Of a stretch of DNA of 8,911 bases, positions 1-6,433 are shown piece after piece. How positions within the stretch are numbered: the stretch's first letter is position 1; every line of letters starts with the position of its first letter. The notes below the pieces were generated by a model, which was not told where the DNA came from, did no database searches, and saw only the letters and a program-made list of their open reading frames with translations. The stretch is from Candidatus Arcticimaribacter sp. UBA7428. Lineage in GTDB: Bacteria; Bacteroidota; Bacteroidia; Flavobacteriales; Flavobacteriaceae. Made by a program: the position numbers and the translations under genes. The DNA is taken from NCBI GenBank assembly GCA_002477625.1, contig DLQQ01000058.1:61739-70649 (forward strand), in the 5' to 3' direction.

Positions 1-74
1 ATGAAATTCGTTTCAGGGGTAACCACAAGAGGCTCCAAACCTGAAAGTTTTAGGTGTTTTGTTCCCGCTTTCAT
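1..74 (-). CDS. metH: Methionine synthase MetH, second (pterin/cobalamin) subunit gene, 5' end only
   Basis: An ATG at 74-72 opens a frame that runs off the window at base 1 after 24 codons. The visible residues include HLKLSGLEPL and TPETNF, which match the start of the methyltetrahydrofolate-binding part of cobalamin-dependent methionine synthase, the part that follows the homocysteine domain in one-piece MetH. It overlaps the stop of the upstream homocysteine-domain gene by four bases (ATGA), so the two halves of MetH are separate but translationally coupled cistrons, as is common in Bacteroidota. The missing remainder should hold the pterin-binding, B12-binding and reactivation domains, but none of that is visible here. 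The match rests on a short stretch plus a very telling position. Confidence 0.85.
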   Translation of the reverse strand, partial: MKAGTKHLKLSGLEPLVVTPETNF

Positions 75-1075
75 ATGGAAATTTGTTGAATTTTTCTGGG
101 CTGGTGTAGCTTAGCGGCGGCGGCAATTTGAGCAATATGATCCGGTGTTGAGCCGCAACAACCGCCTATGATATTGATTAAATTTTCTTCTAAATACTTT
201 GTTATTAACGCTCCCATTTCTTCAGGAGTTTGGTCATAAGCGCCAAAAGTATTGGGTAGTCCTGCATTGGGATGCGCTGAAGTTCGAAGCTCCGTAGCTT
301 GAGAAAGTGTCCTGAGGTAAGGAAGTAATTGGTCGGCACCTAGGGCACAATTGAATCCGATACTGAGTAAGGGAATATGTGAGACAGAAATTACAAAGGC
401 TTCAACGGTCTGTCCCGAAAGAGTTCTCCCACTAGCGTCAGTAATGGTTCCGCTTACCATAACAGGGATATCCCAGTTGTTTTTTCCTTTTAAAGCATCA
501 ATTGCGAACAAGGCTGCTTTAGCGTTTAATGTGTCAAAAACTGTTTCAACCAATAATACATCTGCTCCTCCGTCGACTAAACCTTGGACTTGCTCGCTAT
601 ACGAAACGACCAATTCGTCAAAGGTCACTGCGCGATAGCCCGGATCATTTACATCGGGAGACATACTCGCAGTTCGGTTGGTTGGTCCAATAGATCCTGC
701 AACAAAACGCGGTTTATTTGGGTTTGCTTGGGTAAACTCATCTGCTACCTCTCGCGCTAGTTTTGCCGATTCAAAATTCAGCTCATAAACCCAGGGCTCC
801 ATTTCATAATCTCCCATACCAATTGAAGTAGAAGAAAAAGTATTGGTCTCTACAATATCGGCGCCTACTTCAAAATACTTCCTGTGTATTGTTTTTATTG
901 CCTCGGGTTGAGTCAATGATAGCATGTCATTATTTCCCTGAAGAGAACAAGGATGATCTGTAAAGCGATCGCCTCTAAAATCCGCTTCGTTGAACTTATA
1001 GGCTTGCAACATCGTGCCCATAGCGCCATCTAAGACGAGAATGTTTTTCTGTAAAGCTTCTTCTATTGCAGTCAT
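71..1075 (-). CDS. metH: Methionine synthase MetH, homocysteine S-methyltransferase subunit
   Basis: This 334-residue protein is the stand-alone homocysteine-binding domain of cobalamin-dependent methionine synthase. It activates homocysteine on zinc for methyl transfer from methylcobalamin held by the partner subunit in the cytoplasm. The N-terminal LVLDGAMGTMLQ (about residues 13-24) and VETNTFSS (75-82) are family hallmarks. The three zinc-ligand cysteines are present as C243 in GFNCALG and C306-C307 in GGCCGS. The length fits the domain alone; one-piece MetH is about 1,200 residues. The ATG directly follows the metZ stop with no spacer, and the TGA overlaps the ATG of the next cistron, which encodes the rest of MetH. 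A betaine-homocysteine or S-methylmethionine methyltransferase is the alternative, but the neighbouring second MetH half argues strongly against it. Confidence 0.96.
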   Translation of the reverse strand: MTAIEEALQKNILVLDGAMGTMLQAYKFNEADFRGDRFTDHPCSLQGNNDMLSLTQPEAIKTIHRKYFEVGADIVETNTFSSTSIGMGDYEMEPWVYELNFESAKLAREVADEFTQANPNKPRFVAGSIGPTNRTASMSPDVNDPGYRAVTFDELVVSYSEQVQGLVDGGADVLLVETVFDTLNAKAALFAIDALKGKNNWDIPVMVSGTITDASGRTLSGQTVEAFVISVSHIPLLSIGFNCALGADQLLPYLRTLSQATELRTSAHPNAGLPNTFGAYDQTPEEMGALITKYLEENLINIIGGCCGSTPDHIAQIAAAAKLHQPRKIQQISI

Positions 1076-2245
1076 TTATAGGGTTGCTAATGCTTGATTT
1101 AAATCGTTTTGAATATCTTCAACATGCTCTAATCCTAATGATAGACGGACCATTCCGTCCGTTATCCCTACTTCCAAACGGTCAGATTCAGATAGTTTAT
1201 TATGTGTTGTTGATGCCGGATGAGTGACAATCGTTCTAGAATCACCGAGATTAGAAGAAAGTGAAAGCATGCGCAGCGCATCTAAAAAATTACGTCCAGC
1301 TTCAAGGCCGCCTTTAATTTCAAAAGCGACGATACTCCCACCTTGACTCATTTGCTTTTTGGCCAATTCGTATTGGGGATGGGATTTTAAAAAGGGATAT
1401 TTTACCCAGTTAATTTTTGGGTGTTTTTCGAGAAAGGCAGCTGTTGCCAGAGCCGTTTGACAATGGCGATCTACACGAACTGGGAGTGTCTCCATACTTT
1501 TGGATAAAACCCAAGCGTTGAAAGGAGATAAAGCCGAACCTGTAGTTCGTGCAAAAAGATGAATTTCACGAATCAAATCCAAACTTCCTACAGTAACGCC
1601 TCCAAGGACTCTTCCCTGTCCATCGATCAATTTGGTTGCAGAATGAATGACCAAGTCTGCTCCAAATTTAATGGGTTGTTGTAAATAGGGTGTTGCAAAA
1701 CAATTATCAATGATTAAAATCAACTTGTACTTTTTCGCTATTTCACCCAGATAGGCTAAATCGAGAATATCAACTCCCGGATTTGTAGGCGTTTCGGCAT
1801 ACAAAATCTTAGTGTTGGGTTGAATTAAGCTTGTTATTGTTTCTGGTTCTTCTACCTTAAAATAAGAAGTTTCAATATTCCATTTAGGCAAATACTTTGT
1901 AAACAAACTATGTGTTGCTCCAAAAACAGAGCGTGCCGAAACAACATGATCTCCCGCATTGAGCAACGCTGCAAAGGTTCCATAGATAGCTCCCATTCCC
2001 GTGGCGAAAGAAACTCCATCCTCGGCACCTTCCATATCGGCAATTTTCTCAATAAACTCGGAAGTATTGGGGTTAGAATAGCGACTGTATATTGTACGTT
2101 GCTTCTCTTCTGCAAATGATGCGCGCATATCCTCAGCGTCCTCAAACACAAAACTTGAGGTAAGGTGAATGGGCGTGGAATGTTCTAAATGTTGCGAACG
2201 TTCCATCTGTGTTCTGATGGCTTTTGTTTCTAATTTGTGACTCAT
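1076..2245 (-). CDS. metZ: O-succinylhomoserine sulfhydrylase-type PLP enzyme (MetZ)
   Basis: This 389-residue enzyme of the Cys/Met-metabolism PLP family probably converts acylated homoserine plus sulfide directly to homocysteine. The internal-aldimine lysine is K205 in HSATKLIDGQGRVLGG, where the GQGRVLGG stretch is typical of MetZ. D180 (IIDNCFATP) should contact the pyridine nitrogen, Y53/R55 lie in YSRYSNPN and contact the phosphate of the neighbouring subunit, and the C-terminal MVRLSLGLE carries the carboxylate-binding arginine. The SVFGATHSLF segment has Phe (F108) where cystathionine enzymes and MetY usually have a PLP-stacking Tyr, again as in MetZ. Its ATG overlaps the osmC stop (ATGA) and its TAA abuts the metH ATG. 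The acyl group used (acetyl or succinyl) cannot be told from sequence; cystathionine synthase or lyase activity is a less likely alternative. Confidence 0.92.
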   Translation of the reverse strand: MSHKLETKAIRTQMERSQHLEHSTPIHLTSSFVFEDAEDMRASFAEEKQRTIYSRYSNPNTSEFIEKIADMEGAEDGVSFATGMGAIYGTFAALLNAGDHVVSARSVFGATHSLFTKYLPKWNIETSYFKVEEPETITSLIQPNTKILYAETPTNPGVDILDLAYLGEIAKKYKLILIIDNCFATPYLQQPIKFGADLVIHSATKLIDGQGRVLGGVTVGSLDLIREIHLFARTTGSALSPFNAWVLSKSMETLPVRVDRHCQTALATAAFLEKHPKINWVKYPFLKSHPQYELAKKQMSQGGSIVAFEIKGGLEAGRNFLDALRMLSLSSNLGDSRTIVTHPASTTHNKLSESDRLEVGITDGMVRLSLGLEHVEDIQNDLNQALATL

Positions 2246-2670
2246 ACCGTAACTCCGTTTACTACAATAATTTGATTGATGATGATGTTCGGGTCTAATG
2301 ATTTAGAGACGGAACAATATTTTTCAAATGAAAGTTGGGATGCGCGTTTTGCTTTTTCGGGAGTAATATCGTCTCCTTCGAGAAAAAGAGTAACATTGAT
2401 TCCTTGAAAAGGAGCCGGAACTGCGTTGGCATCTCGAATACCCTCTACTTCCATTCGCAAAGTAACTAGATTGATTCGTTGCTTGTTTAGAATAGCGACA
2501 ACATCAATGCTGCTGCATCCTGCAACTCCCATCAGTAAAACTTCCATGGGACTAATTCCTTCGACCTTGCCTTCTTTTTTGGACTTATTGTCCATCAAAA
2601 CAGTTAGATCGTTTGAGCTTTTAGCTTCGAAAAGATAATCTTCATTGATGCGGTTTAGCGAGATTTTCAT
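2242..2670 (-). CDS. OsmC/Ohr-family protein
   Basis: This 142-residue protein belongs to the OsmC/Ohr fold, cytoplasmic dimers that mostly reduce organic hydroperoxides through two cysteines. Both redox cysteines are in place: C52 in GVAGCSSIDVVAIL and C119 in SFEKYCSVSKSLDP, the latter close to the family's typical [F/H]xxC-P-[V/I]-S context. The length is normal for the family. It starts 11 bases after the metX-like stop and its TGA overlaps the metZ ATG in ATGA, so it is a built-in part of the methionine operon. The gene's role there is not established. A link to protecting or sensing reactive sulfur or thiol intermediates (sulfide, homocysteine) is inference. No signal peptide is seen. 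Confidence 0.9.
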   Translation of the reverse strand: MKISLNRINEDYLFEAKSSNDLTVLMDNKSKKEGKVEGISPMEVLLMGVAGCSSIDVVAILNKQRINLVTLRMEVEGIRDANAVPAPFQGINVTLFLEGDDITPEKAKRASQLSFEKYCSVSKSLDPNIIINQIIVVNGVTV

Positions 2671-2681
2671 GTTCAGTAATT

Positions 2682-3632
2682 TTAATTAAAAATGGGATGT
2701 ATAAGGGGTATTACTTTTTCTGATTCCATCAAAAAAGCATCATGTCCATAATCGGAATGAATGGTTTGATGATTGATTGTTACACCAACAGCTGCAGCTC
2801 TTCGAACCGTTTCCTGATCTTCGGATAAAGGAAAAAAGAGGTCGCTGTCGATAGAAAAAATATAAATGGTTGCTTTTATGGTTTGTACGATTTCTTCAAA
2901 CGATTTTCCGTTTCGGGTTATATCGATCGATCCGAGCACATGATTCATAGTTTTATACGCCTGCAACTGAAAACGTTCCGTAAGTTTTTCTCCGTGATGC
3001 ATCAACCAAGACTCTACATTGAATACACCGAGATCCTTGTTTACAGTACGGTTGAATCGCAATTTAAAAGACTCTGGCGTACGATAACATAACATGGCAT
3101 GCATGCGTGCAATTTCGAGTGGCTTGGGATTGGTCACTAGAATTTGCTTCTGTAAAAAAGTATTGGCAATCATCCAATCAGTAGCCTTCCAATCTCCTCC
3201 AACTGGAATGAGGTTGGTAATAAAGTTCGGAAACAAAGCCGCCATTTCCCATGCAATTCCTGCGCCAATGGAGCCACCTATTAGCGTATGTAAATGACCG
3301 ATCCCAAGGAGTTTTAAACCCTCGTGAAAAAAGCCAGCAATAGTTCCAGCATTCCAAGCTTCATAATTATCGATTAAAATTCCATCAAAACCATTCCCCG
3401 GAATATTAAACGAAACAATCGCATACTTCCGCGTATCAATAGATTTCCCTTCACCAATAAGCTTACTCCACCAGCCAAACTCACCCGTTACTCTAGAATC
3501 GCCCGTAAGGGGGTGATTTACCAAAATAACAGGAGCACTAAGATAGTCTTGCCCAAAAGACTGAAAACTGAGCTTAACACCACTTGCTAGGGTTAATTGA
3601 TGAATGCCATTATTGAGGTGGGTTGTATTCAT
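2682..3632 (-). CDS. metX: MetX-like homoserine O-acyltransferase (short alpha/beta-hydrolase form)
   Basis: This 316-residue alpha/beta-hydrolase most likely acylates homoserine, the entry step of methionine synthesis. MetX-type landmarks include NHPLTGDSRV (39-48, like NALTGDSH in the family), GWWSKLIGEGKSIDT (53-67) and a complete triad: nucleophile S121 in GGSIGAG, D264 in DSDLFFP and H297 in YGHDAF. RMHAMLCYRT (176-185) resembles the MetX lid-region pattern. It is shorter than typical MetX (about 350-380 residues). The usual GGSMGG elbow is changed to GGSIGA, and the glycine-rich GSTGP loop of classical members is replaced by FNIPGNGFDG. Its place between metY and the osmC-metZ pair supports homoserine as substrate. 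Acetyl-CoA or succinyl-CoA as donor is undetermined. Confidence 0.85.
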   Translation of the reverse strand: MNTTHLNNGIHQLTLASGVKLSFQSFGQDYLSAPVILVNHPLTGDSRVTGEFGWWSKLIGEGKSIDTRKYAIVSFNIPGNGFDGILIDNYEAWNAGTIAGFFHEGLKLLGIGHLHTLIGGSIGAGIAWEMAALFPNFITNLIPVGGDWKATDWMIANTFLQKQILVTNPKPLEIARMHAMLCYRTPESFKLRFNRTVNKDLGVFNVESWLMHHGEKLTERFQLQAYKTMNHVLGSIDITRNGKSFEEIVQTIKATIYIFSIDSDLFFPLSEDQETVRRAAAVGVTINHQTIHSDYGHDAFLMESEKVIPLIHPIFN

Positions 3633-3640
3633 TTTGTTTT

Positions 3641-4906
3641 TTAAAAAGCTTGTTTTAAATCATTTTTCAAATCCTCAACATCTTCTAAACCTATGGATAA
3701 ACGCACTAAATCTTGTGTTACTCCAGTTGTTTCCTGTGCTTCCGCATTCAACTGTTGATGCGTTGTGCTTGCCGGGTGAATGATTAAAGATTTAGTATCA
3801 CCAATGTTTGCCAAGAGCGAGAAAATAGTTGTTTTATCTGCAACTTTCTTAGCAGCTTCGAAACCACCTTTTAAGCCAAAGGTTACGATACCACTTTGTC
3901 CTTTGGGCAGGTATTGTTTTGCCAAGTCGCTGTAGGTGCTGGATGCTAATCCTGGGTAATTAACCCAAGCCACTTCTTCTTGTGCTTCTAACCACTGTGC
4001 AATTTCCAATGCGTTTTGGGAATGCTGATTCATACGAATGGCCAATGTCTCCAAACCTTGAATGATCTGAAAACTATTGAAGGGACTTAAAGCTGCACCA
4101 AAATCGCGAAGGCCTTCGATGCGAACTTTTGCAATAAAAGCTGCTGGTCCTAAAGCCTCATGATATACTAAACCATGATAACCTGCAGAAGGCTCTGTAA
4201 ATTCTGGGAACAAACCGTTACCATAATCGAAGGTACCGGCATCGATGATGATGCCACCTAAAGAAGTTCCATTTCCGTTGATGTATTTTGTGAGTGAATG
4301 AATTACAATATTAGCACCGTGTTCGATCGGATTCAATAAGGCTGGAGTTGCAACCGTATTATCGACTATAAAAGGTACTTTGGCTTTTTTGGAGTAAGAA
4401 GCAATGGCCTTCAAATCCAATACATCCAACTTTGGATTCCCAAGAGATTCTACAAAAAAGGCGCGGGTGTTGTCTTGAACTGCTGCTTCAAAATTTGCAG
4501 GATCACTAGGATCTACAAAGGTTGTTGTGATTCCCAAACGTGGAAGCGTAACACTTAATAAGTTATACGTACCGCCATAAAGACTACTTGAAGCTACGAT
4601 ATGATCTCCTGCTTTCAATAAAACCATAAGGGCTGTTGAAATTGCTGCTGTTCCAGAGGCTGTAGAAACTGCTGCAATACCTCCTTCTAGAGCGGCAAGT
4701 CTTTGCTCTAAAACATCATTTGTTGGGTTGTTTAGTCGTGTGTAAATATATCCAGGTTCTGCTAAAGAAAATAAATTAGCAGCCTGATCTGAATCATTAA
4801 AAACATAGGCTGTAGATTGGTATATGGGCACCGCTCGTGTTCCTTGTGTATTGTTGACATCGTGACCCGTATGTAGGGATTTGGTTTTGAAGTTTAAATT
4901 TTCCAT
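3641..4906 (-). CDS. metY: O-acetylhomoserine sulfhydrylase / aminocarboxypropyltransferase (MetY)
   Basis: This 421-residue PLP enzyme makes homocysteine from O-acetylhomoserine and sulfide. The Schiff-base lysine is K207 in HSLTKYINGNGTSLGG, a signature of the MetY group, which also has the longer insert after it (GGIIIDAGTFDYG). Other landmarks are YTRLNNPT (55-62), the PLP-stacking tyrosine in SLYGGTY (Y110), D182 in VDNTVATP and the C-terminal IIHPASTTHQQL and LVRLSIGLED. The length is usual for MetY. It begins 2 bases after the metK stop and ends 8 bases before the metX-like gene. It is a distant paralogue of the metZ product in the same operon. The first residues (NFKTKSLHTGHD) fit the family start, so the ATG at 4906 is accepted. 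Confidence 0.95.
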   Translation of the reverse strand: MENLNFKTKSLHTGHDVNNTQGTRAVPIYQSTAYVFNDSDQAANLFSLAEPGYIYTRLNNPTNDVLEQRLAALEGGIAAVSTASGTAAISTALMVLLKAGDHIVASSSLYGGTYNLLSVTLPRLGITTTFVDPSDPANFEAAVQDNTRAFFVESLGNPKLDVLDLKAIASYSKKAKVPFIVDNTVATPALLNPIEHGANIVIHSLTKYINGNGTSLGGIIIDAGTFDYGNGLFPEFTEPSAGYHGLVYHEALGPAAFIAKVRIEGLRDFGAALSPFNSFQIIQGLETLAIRMNQHSQNALEIAQWLEAQEEVAWVNYPGLASSTYSDLAKQYLPKGQSGIVTFGLKGGFEAAKKVADKTTIFSLLANIGDTKSLIIHPASTTHQQLNAEAQETTGVTQDLVRLSIGLEDVEDLKNDLKQAF

Positions 4907-4908
4907 TC

Positions 4909-6168
4909 TTAAATTAAATTAAATTCTTTTTTTATTTCGTTAATATGATCCAGTTTCTCCCAAGTAAATAACTCTACTTCTTGAGAGATTTTTCCACTGT
5001 AAGGAGATTCAAAGGTTTTGGTTATCGTTCTAGGCTCACGCCCCATATGCCCATAGGCAGCTGTTTCAGAGTAAATTGGGCTACGTAATTTCAAACGTTG
5101 TTCGATCCCGTAAGGAGTTAAATCAAACAGTGAAATGATTTTTTCTGCAATTGCGCCATCCGTTAAGTTTACCTTGGCTTTCCCATAGGTGTTTACCGCA
5201 ATAGAAGTAGGTTGTGCTACACCGATCGCATAACTCAATTGCACTAAAAGTTCGTCAGCTACCCCTGCAGCAACTAAATTTTTGGCTATATGTCTAGATG
5301 CATAGGCAGCACTTCGATCTACTTTACTTGGATCCTTTCCACTAAAGGCACCACCACCGTGTCCCCCTTTACCTCCGTAGGTATCCACAATTATTTTTCG
5401 CCCAGTCAAGCCCGTATCTCCGTGGGGACCTCCAATCACAAACTTTCCTGTTGGGTTGATGTGGTAGGTTATTTGATCATCAAATAGAAGCTGAATGCGT
5501 TCGGGTAATTGTGCTTTTACACGAGGAATTAAAAAAGTAATGAGGTCACTTTTAATTTTAGCCAACATCGCTTCATCATCAGAATCAAAGGGATCGTGTT
5601 GAGTTGAAATTACAATAGTATCGATTCGAATGGGCGTATCATTATCGTCGTATTCTAAAGTTACTTGTGACTTTGCGTCGGGACGCAAATAGGTAATATC
5701 CTTCATCTCTCTTCTGAGAGCTGCTAATTCGATCAACAGTTTATGAGACAAATCGAGTGCTAGTGGCATGTAGTTGTCGGTCTCATTAGAAGCGTATCCA
5801 AACATGATTCCTTGATCACCTGCTCCTTGATTTTTCTTATCTCCACGTTCAATTCCCTGATTGATTTCTTGAGACTGTTCGTGGATGAGGGATATGACGC
5901 CGCAAGAATCACCACTGAACTGATACTCTCCTTTGGTGTATCCAATTTTGTTGATGGTATCACGTGCAATTTTCTGAACATCGAGATAAGTGCTACTCTT
6001 AACTTCTCCAGCTAACACGGCTTGACCGGTAGTTACTAAAGTTTCGCAAGCCACTTTACTTTCTGGATCGAAAGCTAAAAAGTTATCTATTAGTGCATCG
6101 CTAATTTGATCAGCTACTTTGTCTGGGTGTCCTTCACTTACGGATTCTGAGGTAAAAAAATATGACAT
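4909..6168 (-). CDS. metK: S-adenosylmethionine synthetase (MetK)
   Basis: This cytoplasmic enzyme makes SAM from methionine and ATP. From the chosen start it has 419 residues and opens with [20 protein letters not shown], the near-universal MetK N-terminus with the ATP-binding histidine of GHPDK. GAGDQG (115-120) and the phosphate-binding GGGAFSGKD (271-279), followed by [10 protein letters not shown], are intact. An in-frame ATG at 6231 would add 21 residues unlike any MetK, and it lies inside the riboswitch core, so the start at 6168 is preferred. It is the first gene of the methionine operon and the one directly controlled by the SAM-II leader, giving end-product feedback. The stop is 2 bases before metY. 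Identity is essentially certain and the start is very likely. Confidence 0.97.
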   Translation of the reverse strand: MSYFFTSESVSEGHPDKVADQISDALIDNFLAFDPESKVACETLVTTGQAVLAGEVKSSTYLDVQKIARDTINKIGYTKGEYQFSGDSCGVISLIHEQSQEINQGIERGDKKNQGAGDQGIMFGYASNETDNYMPLALDLSHKLLIELAALRREMKDITYLRPDAKSQVTLEYDDNDTPIRIDTIVISTQHDPFDSDDEAMLAKIKSDLITFLIPRVKAQLPERIQLLFDDQITYHINPTGKFVIGGPHGDTGLTGRKIIVDTYGGKGGHGGGAFSGKDPSKVDRSAAYASRHIAKNLVAAGVADELLVQLSYAIGVAQPTSIAVNTYGKAKVNLTDGAIAEKIISLFDLTPYGIEQRLKLRSPIYSETAAYGHMGREPRTITKTFESPYSGKISQEVELFTWEKLDHINEIKKEFNLI

Positions 6169-6173
6169 ATAAA

Positions 6174-6217
6174 TTGCTTTCGGGAAGGATTTGAAGATTA
6201 CTTCGTTGTGAAAGCAA
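6174..6217 (-). promoter_or_regulatory. Expression platform of the metK riboswitch (start-site sequestering hairpin)
   Basis: In the transcript, bases 6217-6210 (TTGCTTTC) are perfectly complementary to 6181-6174 (GAAAGCAA). The second arm ends 5 nt before the metK ATG, so the 8-bp stem covers the -6 to -13 region. A nested GAAG-TAAT-CTTC hairpin lies inside (6204-6193). No U-run directly follows the stem, so control of translation start is more likely than termination. The hairpin loop contains the anti-aptamer strand (6194-6183), so forming this stem and forming the anti-aptamer helix should exclude each other. The pairings are seen directly; the switching mechanism is inferred. Confidence 0.7.
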
Positions 6218-6267
6218 CACTGGTTTAGCATTTTTTTAATGAGGTCTGCAATCAGTCAAATCCTTCC
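6183..6267 (-). repeat. 12-nt perfect inverted repeat: aptamer strand and anti-aptamer strand
   Basis: Bases 6267-6256 of the transcript (GGAAGGATTTGA) pair without mismatch with 6194-6183 (TCAAATCCTTCC). The first arm contains two P1 bases and the conserved GATTT of the SAM-II core; the second arm lies in the expression platform. Pairing would unfold the SAM-binding core. The match stops cleanly at both ends. Confidence 0.85.
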
Positions 6268-6270
6268 TCA
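6219..6270 (-). promoter_or_regulatory. SAM-II riboswitch aptamer
   Basis: Read on the minus strand, the leader shows the ordered SAM-II (metA motif) signature. The P1 5' strand is TGAGG (6270-6266), followed by the conserved GATTTGACTGATTGCA block (6262-6247). The P1 3' strand is CCTCA (6244-6240), followed by an A-rich loop and the conserved AATGCTAAA (6232-6224). The pseudoknot can form through ACTG (6256-6253) with CAGT (6222-6219) and GCA (6249-6247) with TGC (6230-6228). SAM-II elements are known from alphaproteobacteria and Bacteroidota, upstream of methionine and SAM genes. It lies about 50 nt upstream of the metK ATG, at the head of the whole methionine operon, and SAM binding should turn expression off. 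Confidence 0.92.
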
Positions 6271-6279
6271 GTTGAAGGG

Positions 6280-6287
6280 CAAAAATA
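6280..6287 (-). promoter_or_regulatory. Candidate -7 box of the methionine operon promoter
   Basis: TATTTTTG fits the Bacteroidota primary-sigma consensus TAnnTTTG. It lies about 10 bases upstream of the aptamer's first stem, so a transcript starting a few bases downstream (about 6272-6275) would begin almost exactly at the riboswitch. No convincing TTG -33 element is seen at the usual spacing, and the region is AT-rich, so a chance match is possible. The position is the main support. Confidence 0.55.
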
Positions 6288-6325
6288 AAACATAATTTTA
6301 AAATATAAAATGTTTTTCAGTAAAA

Positions 6326-6333
6326 TATTTTTG
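6326..6333 (+). promoter_or_regulatory. Candidate -7 box for the divergent kinase gene
   Basis: TATTTTTG matches TAnnTTTG about 100 bases upstream of the kinase ATG. A second, poorer box (TATTTTG, 6373-6379) is nearer to the gene. Neither has a clear -33 TTG. The region between the two divergent genes (6271-6433) is very AT-rich and otherwise holds nothing recognisable. Confidence 0.3.
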
Positions 6334-6433
6334 ATCCTGGTAAGAATACTTTTATGTTCCAAAAATTACTGCTATTTTGCATATCCAAATAAAACCAAAC
6401 CTACTAAGCTGACTTATTAAGTAATTTATAATT

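Noticed and set aside
1852..2151. Minus-strand 99-codon frame overlapping metZ
   Set aside because: Alternate-frame shadow of a gene with an intact reading frame; its composition is not protein-like.
4907..4926. AAATT-type tandem repeat at the metK-metY junction
   Set aside because: It is only a few units, mostly the last AT-rich codons of metK plus the stop; ordinary low-complexity sequence.
6154..6160. T-run in the first codons of metK as the U-tract of a riboswitch-controlled terminator
   Set aside because: It lies 14 bases beyond the 8-bp hairpin and inside codons 3-5 of metK; an intrinsic terminator needs the U-run directly after the stem.
6183..6267. 12-nt inverted repeat as a transcription-factor operator or insertion-sequence end
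   Set aside because: The arms are 61 bases apart, one arm coincides with the riboswitch core, and there is no transposase or target duplication; an anti-aptamer explains it better.
6219..6270. SAM-I (S-box) riboswitch or cobalamin riboswitch ahead of the methionine genes
   Set aside because: No S-box GAGGGA/GGCAACC blocks and no B12-box are present; order and sequence fit SAM-II.
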